DNA from: Kutzneria sp. 744
Lineage (GTDB): Bacteria > Actinomycetota > Actinomycetes > Mycobacteriales > Pseudonocardiaceae
DNA: 48,514 nt
Direction: 5' to 3'
Assembly (NCBI RefSeq): GCF_000568255.1
Contig: NZ_KK037166.1
Location: 5,109,513 to 5,158,026, forward strand
Part shown: positions 9,338 through 17,024 of the stretch, one piece after another
Numbering within the stretch: the stretch's first letter is position 1
Layout: the number at the start of each line of letters is the position of its first letter
Translations under genes and position numbers: made by a program
The notes under the pieces: model-generated
Told to the model about the DNA's origin: nothing
Databases searched by the model: none
Seen by the model: only the letters and a program-made list of their open reading frames with translations

Positions 9338-9798
9338 AGACCACAAGGGGGGTCTTGGGTCTGCTCGGGCTGGCCGCGCTGGTCTGGGGACTGTGGATGG
9401 CCTACCCGATGACCAAGGACATCTACCAGTGGTTCATCGGGCCGCCGCTCCTCGACGACGCCATTGTGCTGCCCGTGGTGGGCGTGCTGAGCCTGGGAGT
9501 GGCGCGGCTGGCGGGGACGGCATGGCGGTGGCCGTTGCACTTCGGCATCGGGGCGACGGCGCTCATCGTCTATCTGGCGATCACGGAGGCCTGGCGTCCC
9601 TACGGTTTTCCGCCGAAGCCCGGTCTGCACGACCGGGACTACGTGATGGACACGCTGATCACGCTGGTGGTGCTGTGGGCGGTGGTGGTGATCGCCGGGC
9701 TGCTGAGGGCGAGGGCGGCCCGGCGGCGGCAAGATCGAGGGACGGATCCTGACGTTGAACGTCAGGAAGGGGCCCTTCCTGACAAAGCCGGCGCATAG
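9334..9798 (+). CDS. Small polytopic membrane protein
   Basis: 154 aa. The GTG at 9334 overlaps the oxidoreductase stop (GTGA). There are four hydrophobic segments (about residues 5-22, 40-57, 66-83 and 105-123) and a short charged tail. No family is recognised. Position and coupling suggest a partner of the oxidoreductase, perhaps a membrane subunit. The last 15-20 codons are made of palindromic DNA (9751-9783), so the true C-terminus may have been extended by an inserted repeat or terminator. Confidence 0.7.
   Translation: MKTTRGVLGLLGLAALVWGLWMAYPMTKDIYQWFIGPPLLDDAIVLPVVGVLSLGVARLAGTAWRWPLHFGIGATALIVYLAITEAWRPYGFPPKPGLHDRDYVMDTLITLVVLWAVVVIAGLLRARAARRRQDRGTDPDVERQEGALPDKAGA
9751..9783. 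repeat. Two overlapping palindromes inside the 3' end of the gene at 9334
   Basis: GACGTTGAACGTC (9751-9763) and GTCAGGAAGG followed by GGCCCTTCCTGAC (9761-9783) are near-perfect palindromes, each with one odd central base, and share the GTC at 9761. They lie in the last codons of the membrane protein gene. A transcription-ending or repetitive extragenic role is likely. Confidence 0.6.
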
Positions 9799-9855
9799 AA
9801 CGGGACCAGACGCGGGAGCCGGTGAGGGGGTGCCGGCGTGGCGTCTGGTCCCGTT
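9799..9855 (+). terminator. Hairpin with 15-bp perfect stem
   Basis: AACGGGACCAGACGC (9799-9813) is the exact reverse complement of GCGTCTGGTCCCGTT (9841-9855), with a 27-base loop that itself contains GCCGG/CCGGC. It starts directly after the TAG at 9796, so it most likely terminates the right-arm operon. Confidence 0.75.
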
Positions 9856-9906
9856 GGCCCGACCCGAGGGCGGTGGGTCGGGAGCGGTCCGGACGGGCGG
9901 GTCCCA

Positions 9907-9918
9907 CCCCGATCGGGG
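9907..9918 (-). terminator. Palindrome CCCCGATCGGGG between convergent genes
   Basis: A perfect 12-bp palindrome 24 bp beyond the htrA stop. It probably helps end htrA transcription and blocks read-through from the other side. Confidence 0.45.
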
Positions 9919-9941
9919 ACCGGCCCGTCCAGGTCTGGGAT

Positions 9942-11483
9942 CTAGTTCTGCACGTCGATGGTCTTGCCGGTCAACGTGGCCTTGAGGGTGTTGCCGCCGG
10001 ACAGCGTGATGGTGATGGTCTCGCCGGGGGCCGCGGCGTGCACGGCGGCGACGAGGCTGTCGGAGTCGGTGATCACGCGGTCGTTGATCTTGGTGACCAC
10101 GTCGTTCTTCTTCAGGCCGGCCTTCTCCGCGGCGCCGCCGCCGGTGACGTCGCCGATGACCGCGCCGCCCTGGCCGTTGGTCGGGTCGGTGACGCTGACG
10201 CCGAGCTGGGCCTGGGTGGCCTTGCCGGTCTGCATGATCTGCTGCGCGGTCCGCTTGGCCTGGTCGATCGGGATGGCGAAGCCGATGCCGACCGAGCCGC
10301 CCTGGCTCTGCGCGCTGGAGTTGGGGCTGGAGATGGCCGAGTTCATGCCGATGACCTGGCCCTGCATGTTCACCAGCGGGCCGCCGGAGTTGCCGGGGTT
10401 GATCGCGGCGTCGGTCTGGATGGCGTCCAGCACGGTGTCCTGCCGGACCTGCGGCGTCTGCTGCTGTTGCTGCTGCCCGCCGCCGAAGCCCGGGAAGCCA
10501 CCGCCGCCGCCGAAGCCGCCGCCGCCCTGCCCCTGACCCTGCCCTTGGCCCTGGCCCTGGTTGAGCTCGTCGCCGACGTTGACCGGCCGGTGCAGCGAGG
10601 ACACGATGCCGGTGGTCACGGTGCCGGCCAGGTCGAACGGCGAGCCGATGGCCACCACCTGCGAGCCGATCTGCAGGCCGTTGGACGTGCCGAGCTGCGC
10701 GGTGGGCAGCCCGGAGACGTTCTGGGCCTTGATCACGGCCACGTCGGTCGTGGGGTCCCGGCCGATGATCTTGGCGGTCGCCGTCTTGCCGTTCTGGAAG
10801 TCGACCTCGATCTGGCCGCCGCCGGCGGCCGAGGCGATGACGTGGTTGTTGGTGATGATCTGGCCGTCGGAGGAGACGATGAAGCCGGAGCCCTCGCCCT
10901 CCTGCGTCTTGATCTCGACGACGGTCGGCAGCACCTTGTTGGCCACGTCCGTCACCGAGCCCGGCGTCACGTTGGACGCGTTGGCGGCCGGCGGCGCGAA
11001 CACGGAGTTGTAGCTGCCGGCACCGCTGGAGGCGGTCAGGTAGCCGCCGAGCGCGCCGGCGCCGCCCCCGACCAGCAGCGCCAGCACGGCCACACCCACC
11101 ACCAGCTTGGTGCGGCCGGGCTTGCGCGGGGTGGTGTACACCCCGTGCGGCTGCTCGGCCGTCAGCACGTACGGGTTGGCCCCGGACGGCATCTGCGCGT
11201 ACCCCGGCTGCGCGAACGCGGCCGTCTGTTGGGGGCCGCCGACGGGCTGCTGAGTGGCACCCTGCTGCCACGGCTGCCCAGCCGGCGGTTCCTGACCCGG
11301 CAGGCCCTGCTCCTGCGCGGGTCGCTCCTGGCCCTGTGGCGCCCACGGGCTCCACTCGGGCGTTCCCGGGGTGCTCGGATAAGGCTGAGCCTGCGGGCTC
11401 GCCTCGTGCTGGGCCGCCGGCTCGGCGGGCTGCTCGGGCCGCTCGGGCGTGGGCCCAGCGGCACCCGGGATGTTCTCCGTCAT
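9942..11483 (-). CDS. HtrA/PepD-type membrane-anchored serine protease with PDZ domain
   Basis: 513 aa. The start is the ATG at 11483 (MTENIPGAAG). Residues 1-120 are a Pro/Gln-rich cytoplasmic tail, residues 126-148 a single membrane helix, and the rest is extracytoplasmic. The trypsin-like domain carries His214 (TNNHV), Asp247 (TTDVA) and Ser366 (GNSGGP). A PDZ domain spans about 420-510. An unusual low-complexity insert (305-345) of (GQ)n, Gly/Phe runs and six Gln interrupts the protease domain. Such enzymes degrade or chaperone misfolded envelope proteins. A direct-repeat box 22 bp upstream matches one before the mprA-like regulator at 22228, as expected for MprAB control of PepD in mycobacteria. 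Confidence 0.92.
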   Translation of the reverse strand: MTENIPGAAGPTPERPEQPAEPAAQHEASPQAQPYPSTPGTPEWSPWAPQGQERPAQEQGLPGQEPPAGQPWQQGATQQPVGGPQQTAAFAQPGYAQMPSGANPYVLTAEQPHGVYTTPRKPGRTKLVVGVAVLALLVGGGAGALGGYLTASSGAGSYNSVFAPPAANASNVTPGSVTDVANKVLPTVVEIKTQEGEGSGFIVSSDGQIITNNHVIASAAGGGQIEVDFQNGKTATAKIIGRDPTTDVAVIKAQNVSGLPTAQLGTSNGLQIGSQVVAIGSPFDLAGTVTTGIVSSLHRPVNVGDELNQGQGQGQGQGQGGGGFGGGGGFPGFGGGQQQQQQTPQVRQDTVLDAIQTDAAINPGNSGGPLVNMQGQVIGMNSAISSPNSSAQSQGGSVGIGFAIPIDQAKRTAQQIMQTGKATQAQLGVSVTDPTNGQGGAVIGDVTGGGAAEKAGLKKNDVVTKINDRVITDSDSLVAAVHAAAPGETITITLSGGNTLKATLTGKTIDVQN

Positions 11484-11505
11484 GGCAGTAACTGTGCCGG
11501 GTGAC

Positions 11506-11524
11506 CCTGAGAACCGCCTGAGAT
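11506..11524 (-). promoter_or_regulatory. MprA-type direct-repeat box upstream of htrA
   Basis: On the minus strand the box reads TCTCAGGCGGTTCTCAGG: two TCTCAGG units 11 bp apart, ending 22 bp before the htrA ATG. The same arrangement occurs at 22250-22268 before the response regulator gene. One-turn direct repeats are what OmpR-family regulators bind. That it is the MprA site is inferred from known MprA control of pepD in mycobacteria. Confidence 0.65.
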
Positions 11525-11568
11525 GAGCCTTGGGGAGTTGTGAGGAATCGGCGCCGACGGAAATCGAC

Positions 11569-12675
11569 TCAGATCGCCCGGAGCCTCTCAGCCACCTGTT
11601 CCGGCGTGGTGTCGTTGATCCACACGGCCATGCCCGACTCGGATCCGGCCAGGTACTTGAGCTTGTCCGCGGTGCGCAGGACCGAGAACACCTCGAGGTG
11701 CAGCCAGGCCAGGTCACGGCCGGTGCGCACCGGCGCCTGGTGCCAGGCGGCGATGTAGGGCAGCGGCTTGTCGTAGAGGCCGTCCAGCCGCCGCAGCACC
11801 TCCAGGTACACCACGGCGAAGTCGTCCCGTTCCACATCGGACAAGGCCGGCAGATCGGGCACCTGGCGGTGCGGCACGACGTGCACCTCGACCGGCCAGC
11901 GCGCCGCCGACGGCACGAAGGCCGTCCAGTGATCGGACGACGCGACGACACGGGCGCCGGCGGCCCGCTCGGCCGCCAGCACGTCGCCGAGCACGTGAGT
12001 GCCGTGAGCGGCAAGGTATTCGCCGGCGACCTCCAGCATGCGGGAGGTCTTGGGCGTGACGAACGGGTAGCCGTAGATCTGCCCGTGCGGGTGGCTCAGG
12101 GTGACGCCGATCTCCTCGCCGCGGTTCTCGAACGGGAAGACCTGCTCCACGCCGGGCAGCTTGGCGAACGCCTCGGTGCGGTCGGCCCACACGTCGACCA
12201 CGGTGCGCACCCGGCGCGGGGTGAGCGCGCCGAAGGAGCTGTTGTGGTCGGAGGTGAAGCAGACGACCTCGCAGCGGCCGCGGCCGGCGGCCCGCGCCAC
12301 CATCGGCATGCCGTCCACAGTGGACGGAACCTCGGGCACCGACTCGGCGAACGACGGGAAGCGGTTCTCGAACACCACCACGTCGTAGCTGGACTCGGGC
12401 ACCTCGGTCGGCCGGCCCGGCGAGCTGGGGCACAGCGGGCACAGGTCGGCCGGCGGCTTGTAGGTGCGGGTCTGCCGGTGCGCCGCGATGCCGACCCACT
12501 CGCCGGTCAGCGGGTCACGCCGGACCTCGCTGTGCGGCGCCTGCTCGGGCAGGTCACGGGTGTCGGCGGCGACCCGCTCGGGCACACCCGGCGTGTCGTC
12601 GAAGTAGATGATCTCGCGGCCGTCCGCCAACCTCCTTGACGTGCGCCGGATGCTGCTGGTGGATGCCTCGGTCAC
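11569..12675 (-). CDS. galT: Galactose-1-phosphate uridylyltransferase
   Basis: 368 aa. It transfers UMP from UDP-glucose to galactose-1-phosphate in the Leloir pathway. The active-site motif SHPHGQIYGYPF contains the nucleophilic His; a zinc-site CPLCPSSPGRPTE and the late HVVPHRQ motif are present. The GTG at 12675 (VTEASTSS) overlaps the DeoR stop, so it is co-translated. It is the last gene of the minus-strand galactoside operon (GH42, DeoR, galT). No galK or galE lies beside it. The coding sequence contains one copy of the 13-bp palindrome GTCCACAGTGGAC (12313). Confidence 0.95.
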   Translation of the reverse strand: MTEASTSSIRRTSRRLADGREIIYFDDTPGVPERVAADTRDLPEQAPHSEVRRDPLTGEWVGIAAHRQTRTYKPPADLCPLCPSSPGRPTEVPESSYDVVVFENRFPSFAESVPEVPSTVDGMPMVARAAGRGRCEVVCFTSDHNSSFGALTPRRVRTVVDVWADRTEAFAKLPGVEQVFPFENRGEEIGVTLSHPHGQIYGYPFVTPKTSRMLEVAGEYLAAHGTHVLGDVLAAERAAGARVVASSDHWTAFVPSAARWPVEVHVVPHRQVPDLPALSDVERDDFAVVYLEVLRRLDGLYDKPLPYIAAWHQAPVRTGRDLAWLHLEVFSVLRTADKLKYLAGSESGMAVWINDTTPEQVAERLRAI

Positions 12676-13478
12676 GCACCGACTCCCTGTTCGTCTGGCT
12701 GCTTCGCCTGCTCGGCCAGTCGGAGCTCGCCAACGCTCTCGCCCAACACCTGCCGAGCCTGTTCGGAAAGACCGCTGTCGCTCACTAACACGTCGGCCTC
12801 GTCGAGGTCGGCGATGGTGGAGATGCCGACGGTGCCCCACTTGGTGCTGTCGGCGACGACGACCACCCGGCCGGCGGCGTCCACCAGCGCGCGGTTGGTC
12901 TCGCTCTCGTTCAGGTTCGGGGTGGTGAAGCCGGCGCGCGGGGCCATGCCGTGCACGCCGAGGAAGACCACGTCCAGGTGCAGCGAGCGCAGGGCCTGCA
13001 CGGCGACCGGGCCGACCAGCGCGTCCGAGGGCGTGCGCACGCCGCCGGTGAGCACCACGGTCCGGTCGGTGCGTCCGCGCTGCTGGAGCACGTCGGCGAC
13101 GCGGATGGAGTTGGTGACCACGGTCAGGTCGGGCACGTCGTCGAGGAAGCGGGCCATGGTCCACGTGGTGGTGCCGGCGGACAGGCCGATGGCCGTGCCG
13201 GGGCGGACCAGGTCGGCGGCCAGCCGCGCGATGGCCTCCTTCTCCGGCAGCTGCCGGACCGACTTGGCCTCGAAGCCGGGCTCGTCGGTGCTGCGGCCGC
13301 CGACCGTGGTGGCGCCGCCGTAAACCTTTTCCAGCAGTCCCCGGCCGGCCAGCACGTCGAGGTCGCGCCGGACGGTCATGTCCGAGACCCCGAGCCGGAC
13401 CACCAGGTCGCTGACCTTGACGGCGCCGATCCGCCGGATCTCCTCCAGGATCACCGCCTGCCGCTGCCGTGCGAGCAC
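12672..13478 (-). CDS. DeoR-family transcriptional regulator
   Basis: 268 aa. The GTG at 13478 (VLARQRQAVILEEI) has a GGGAGGTG ribosome binding site; an upstream start would extend into the galactosidase gene. The N-terminal DeoR helix-turn-helix is VSDLVVRLGVSDMTVRRDLD, and the C-terminal sugar-phosphate sensor domain has GTTTWTMARFL and FLGVHGMAPRAGFT. The family usually represses sugar catabolic genes and is relieved by a phosphosugar. It lies between the beta-galactosidase and galT, so it probably controls this island and the divergent transporter. Confidence 0.92.
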   Translation of the reverse strand: MLARQRQAVILEEIRRIGAVKVSDLVVRLGVSDMTVRRDLDVLAGRGLLEKVYGGATTVGGRSTDEPGFEAKSVRQLPEKEAIARLAADLVRPGTAIGLSAGTTTWTMARFLDDVPDLTVVTNSIRVADVLQQRGRTDRTVVLTGGVRTPSDALVGPVAVQALRSLHLDVVFLGVHGMAPRAGFTTPNLNESETNRALVDAAGRVVVVADSTKWGTVGISTIADLDEADVLVSDSGLSEQARQVLGESVGELRLAEQAKQPDEQGVGA

Positions 13479-13482
13479 GTCG

Positions 13483-15471
13483 TCACACCTCCCGGACCAC
13501 GGCGACCCCGCCCGCCGGGACCGGCAGACCGCCGGCCGTGTCGACACCGGAGATCAGTTCCACGCCTTCCACCGGCAGGACCACGTCCGCGCCGGTGTGG
13601 TTGATCGCCACCAGCCAGGATATCCGTTCCCCGCGCCGCCGCACGACTTCAACCCCCGGCGGGGCGGACACGATCGGCGTGACACCGGCCCCTGCCAGCA
13701 CGTCGGACAGCACCGTGACCGCGCTGTCGGCGTCGAGAGTCGTCGCCAGGTACCACGCCACACCCTCGCCGAAAACGTTGCGGGTCACTGCCGGCACACC
13801 GTCCAGAGGACCGTCCACATAGGAAGACACGACCTCACAACCGTTGGCGTGCAGCAGTTCCGACCAGTACGAAGCCGACAGACCACCGGTCAGCTTCGCG
13901 GTGTCGCCCTCGGCCAGCGGGAAGAACTCCTCCACCCTTACGCCGAGCAGGTCACGGAACGCGCCCGGATAACCACCCAGTCGGACGCGCGAGTTCTCGT
14001 CGGCGATGCCGGAGAACCACGTCACCAGGGCGTGGCCGCCGGCGCGCACGTAGTCCTCCAGCCAGCGGGCCTCGTCGTCGGTGACCTGGTACAGCGCCGG
14101 CACCACGACCAGCCGGTAGCCGGTCAGGTCGGCCGACGGCGGCACCACGTCCACCGTGACGCCGAGCTGCCACAGCGCCTTGTACAGGCCAAGCACGGTG
14201 GCGTAGTAGTCGAACGCGACGGGATGGGCCGGCTGCTCGGCCGCCCAGGCCGACTCGAAGTCGTAGACCAGCGCCACCTGCGCGTCCACAGTGGACCCGA
14301 CCAGCTCGGCCAGCCGGCCGTACTCCTCGCCCACCTGGGTGACCTCGCGGAACACCTTCGTGTCCTCGCCGGCGTGCGGCAGCATCGCGGAGTGGAAGCG
14401 CTCGGCACCGGCCCGGGACTGCCGCCACTGGAAGAACAGCGTGCCGTCGGCCCCGCGGGCCAGGTGCGAGTACGAGTTGCGGCGCATCTCCCCGGCCAGC
14501 TTGGCGAAGTTGCGCGGCTGCCAGTTCACGGCCGAGGTGGACTGCTCCATCAGCAGCCACGGCTCGCCGCGGGACAGGCCCCGCACGAGGTCGGCCGACA
14601 GGGCCAGCTCGATGTGCCGCTCGGGGTCGTCGGCCCGGGTGTAGTGGTCGTTGGAGACGAAGTCGACCTCGGCCGCCCAGTGCCAGTAGTTGAGCGCCTT
14701 GAAGGTCCAGTTGGCCATGAAGTTGGTGGTCACCGGCACGTCCGGCGTGAGCTCGGAGAGCACGTCCCGCTCGGCGCAGAACAGATCCAACAGCGCGTCG
14801 GAGCAGAACCGAGCAAAGTCCAACACCTGGCCCGGATTCGGCAACGTCGGCGTCACCCGCGGCGGCAGCACCTGGTCCCACGACGAGTAGTGCTGGCTCC
14901 AGAAATCGGTGCCCCAGGCCCGGTTCAGGCCGTCGAGGTCGTAGCGGGCGCGCAGCCAGTCCCGGAACACGCCGGCGCAGCGGTCGCAGTAGCAGCGGCT
15001 CACGTGGCAGCCGTACTCGTTGTTGACGTGCCAGGCCGCCAGCGCCGGGTGCTCGCCGTAACGGAGCGCGATCTTCTCGGTCAGCGCGATCGCCCGGTCG
15101 CGGTACACCGGCGAGGTCGGGCAGTACTCCTGCCGGGACCCGTGCGACAGCCGCACGCCGTCGGCCCGCACCGGCAGCAGGTCCGGGTTCGCGCCGGTCA
15201 GCCAGGGTGGCGGCGACGCGGTGGCGTTGGCCAGGCACACCCGGATGCCGCCGTCGTGCAGCAGGTCGAGGACCTGGTCCAGCCAGCCGAAGTCGAACCG
15301 GTTGTCGGCGACCTCGAGTCGGGCCCAGGCGAAGATGCCGACGCTGACCAGGTTCACCCCGGCCCGCCGCATGAGCTCCACGTCCTGCTTCCAGACGTGC
15401 TCGGGCCACTGCTCGGGGTTGTAGTCACCGCCCCAGCTCGGGCTCGCCAGTCCGGTCGGCCATCCGGTCAC
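13483..15471 (-). CDS. GH42 beta-galactosidase
   Basis: 662 aa, the usual GH42 length. It hydrolyses terminal beta-galactosides in the cytoplasm and has no signal peptide. The (beta/alpha)8 domain starts with GGDYNPEQWPE. The acid/base Glu152 is in HVNNEYGCH and the nucleophile Glu309 in WLLMEQSTSAVNW. Cys117 with Cys160, Cys162 and Cys165 matches the structural zinc site of the family. A trimerisation domain and a small beta domain follow. The GTG at 15471 (VTGWPTGLASPSWGG) is chosen by family alignment; no ribosome binding site precedes it. The gene is the first of the operon and is divergent from the ABC importer. Confidence 0.93.
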   Translation of the reverse strand: MTGWPTGLASPSWGGDYNPEQWPEHVWKQDVELMRRAGVNLVSVGIFAWARLEVADNRFDFGWLDQVLDLLHDGGIRVCLANATASPPPWLTGANPDLLPVRADGVRLSHGSRQEYCPTSPVYRDRAIALTEKIALRYGEHPALAAWHVNNEYGCHVSRCYCDRCAGVFRDWLRARYDLDGLNRAWGTDFWSQHYSSWDQVLPPRVTPTLPNPGQVLDFARFCSDALLDLFCAERDVLSELTPDVPVTTNFMANWTFKALNYWHWAAEVDFVSNDHYTRADDPERHIELALSADLVRGLSRGEPWLLMEQSTSAVNWQPRNFAKLAGEMRRNSYSHLARGADGTLFFQWRQSRAGAERFHSAMLPHAGEDTKVFREVTQVGEEYGRLAELVGSTVDAQVALVYDFESAWAAEQPAHPVAFDYYATVLGLYKALWQLGVTVDVVPPSADLTGYRLVVVPALYQVTDDEARWLEDYVRAGGHALVTWFSGIADENSRVRLGGYPGAFRDLLGVRVEEFFPLAEGDTAKLTGGLSASYWSELLHANGCEVVSSYVDGPLDGVPAVTRNVFGEGVAWYLATTLDADSAVTVLSDVLAGAGVTPIVSAPPGVEVVRRRGERISWLVAINHTGADVVLPVEGVELISGVDTAGGLPVPAGGVAVVREV

Positions 15472-15530
15472 GGCAGAAGCGTGGACTACACACCCACCAA
15501 ACGTCAACACACTCAAACAGGCTACGACTT

Positions 15531-15543
15531 GATAACTGTTACC
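15531..15543. promoter_or_regulatory. Candidate operator in the galactoside divergent region
   Basis: GATAACTGTTACC is an interrupted palindrome (GATAAC/GTTACC, 5 of 6 bases pairing) in the 228-bp space between the beta-galactosidase and ABC importer genes. It is a possible site for the DeoR protein. This is inference only. Confidence 0.35.
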
Positions 15544-15617
15544 CTCGTCACCAGCCAATAACCCCTGAGCAGACTGTTCCGACTGGTCTACAGGGAGCAA
15601 CCAGGCGAAACTGGGTC

Positions 15618-15646
15618 TTGACATCTGTTGTGACGGGTACAACATT
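15618..15646 (+). promoter_or_regulatory. Probable promoter of the sugar ABC operon
   Basis: TTGACA (15618-15623) and AACATT (15641-15646) are 17 bp apart, 54 bp before the ATG of the substrate-binding protein. The -35 is consensus and the -10 is weak. Confidence 0.5.
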
Positions 15647-15699
15647 GTGCGCAACTTTGTTTGACTCCGTTGGTTCACACTCAACACGGGAGGGGCCCG

Positions 15700-17016
15700 A
15701 TGGCGCGCCCAAGACCAGGCCAACTGCCCACACTCGACCGGCGGTCGGTGCTCAAGGTGCTGCTCGCCGGCGCCGGTCTCGCGGCCGCACCCGGCCTCGT
15801 GGCCTGCGGCTCCGGCGGCTCGTCCGCGTCGGACCCCAACACGGTCTCGTTCGGCTCCAACGGCTCCGACGCCAAGCCGAAGCAGGCCTACCAGGCGGTC
15901 CTGGACGCCTTCGCCAAGCAGTCCGGCGGTCTCACCGCCAAGGCGAACGTGCAGGACCACCAGGCGTTCCAGCAGAACATCAACAGCTACCTGCAGGGCA
16001 CCCCGGACGACGTGCTCACCTGGTTCGCCGGCTACCGGATGCAGTTCTTCGCCAACAAGAAGCTGCTGAGCCCGATCGACGACGTGTGGGACAAGATCGG
16101 CGCCAACTTCCCGCAGGCGGTCAAGGACCTGTCGAAGAACCCCACGGACGGGCACTACTACTTCGTGCCGATCTACAACTACCCGTGGGGCGTGTTCTAC
16201 CGGAAGAGCCTGTTCCAGGAGAAGGGCTACACGGTCCCGAAGACGTTCGACGACTTCATCAACCTGGCCAAGAAGATGCAGGGCGACGGGCTGTCGCCGT
16301 TCGTGCAGGGCTTCGGCGGCGGCGAGAGCTGGATGCTGCTGGGCACGTTCGACTACCTGAACATGCGCACCAACGGTTACCAGTTCCACATGGACCTGAT
16401 GCACGGCAAGGAGTCCTGGACCGACCCCAAGGTCAAGAGCGCCATGGACTCCTGGAAGCGCATGCTGCCGTACTACCAGGCGGGCGCCTCCAGCAAGAAG
16501 TGGGAGGACGCGTCGGCCGCGCTGGTGAACAAGACCGGCGGAATGATGGTGATCGGCATGTTCGTCGGCCAGTCCTTCACCGACAAGGCCGCGTACGACG
16601 ACCTGGACTTCTTCGCCTTCCCGGAGATCAACTCGCAGTACGGCACCGACGCCGTCGAGGCGCCGATGGACGGCTTCCTGCTGTCGAAGAACCCGAAGAA
16701 CCCGGACGGCGCCAAGAAGCTGCTGACCTACCTGGGCAGCGCGGAGGCGGAGGACACCTACCTGTCCATCGACGCCTCGAACCTGGCCGTCAACGAGAAG
16801 GCCGACACCAGCAAGTACGGGCCGTTGCAGCAGAAGGCGGTCAAGTTCGTCGCCGACGCCAAGCAGCTGTCGCAGTTCGGCGACCGGGACAGCGACCCGG
16901 GCTTCATCCAGAACGTGGTCGAGCCCGCGTTCGCGCAGTTCGTGCAGAGCCCCAACACCTCCGATTCGCTGCTGACCCAGATCCAGTCGCAGAAGTCGCA
17001 GTACTTCCAGTCCTGA
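15700..17016 (+). CDS. ABC sugar transporter substrate-binding lipoprotein
   Basis: 438 aa. The ATG at 15700 has a GGGAGG site 7 bp upstream. The N-terminus has a twin-arginine-like DRRSVLKVLLAG, a hydrophobic stretch and the lipobox LVACGS, so the mature protein is a lipid-anchored periplasm-side receptor. The body matches family 1 extracellular solute-binding proteins (MalE-like), with the DDFINLAKKM and FFAFPEINSQYG regions. It is the first gene of a plus-strand operon with two permeases. The neighbouring beta-galactosidase and galT suggest that it binds a galactoside. Confidence 0.92.
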   Translation: MARPRPGQLPTLDRRSVLKVLLAGAGLAAAPGLVACGSGGSSASDPNTVSFGSNGSDAKPKQAYQAVLDAFAKQSGGLTAKANVQDHQAFQQNINSYLQGTPDDVLTWFAGYRMQFFANKKLLSPIDDVWDKIGANFPQAVKDLSKNPTDGHYYFVPIYNYPWGVFYRKSLFQEKGYTVPKTFDDFINLAKKMQGDGLSPFVQGFGGGESWMLLGTFDYLNMRTNGYQFHMDLMHGKESWTDPKVKSAMDSWKRMLPYYQAGASSKKWEDASAALVNKTGGMMVIGMFVGQSFTDKAAYDDLDFFAFPEINSQYGTDAVEAPMDGFLLSKNPKNPDGAKKLLTYLGSAEAEDTYLSIDASNLAVNEKADTSKYGPLQQKAVKFVADAKQLSQFGDRDSDPGFIQNVVEPAFAQFVQSPNTSDSLLTQIQSQKSQYFQS

Positions 17017-17024
17017 GGTAGGCC

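Noticed and set aside
10531-10560. CRISPR-like short tandem repeats
   Set aside because: These are codons of a (GQ)n protein tract in htrA, not spaced repeats.
9942-12014. N-terminal extension of the HtrA frame to 12014
   Set aside because: The extension is antisense-like and overlaps galT in another frame; the ATG at 11483 starts the known tail-plus-membrane-helix architecture.
13483-16404. Very long N-terminal extension of the beta-galactosidase frame to 16404
   Set aside because: It is the antisense of the substrate-binding protein gene; GH42 proteins begin at the GGDYNPEQW region, so the GTG at 15471 is used.
16455-16475. GGAAGCGCATG in the substrate-binding protein gene as a third copy of the island hairpin
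   Set aside because: Only a chance match to one arm within coding sequence; no facing arm is present.
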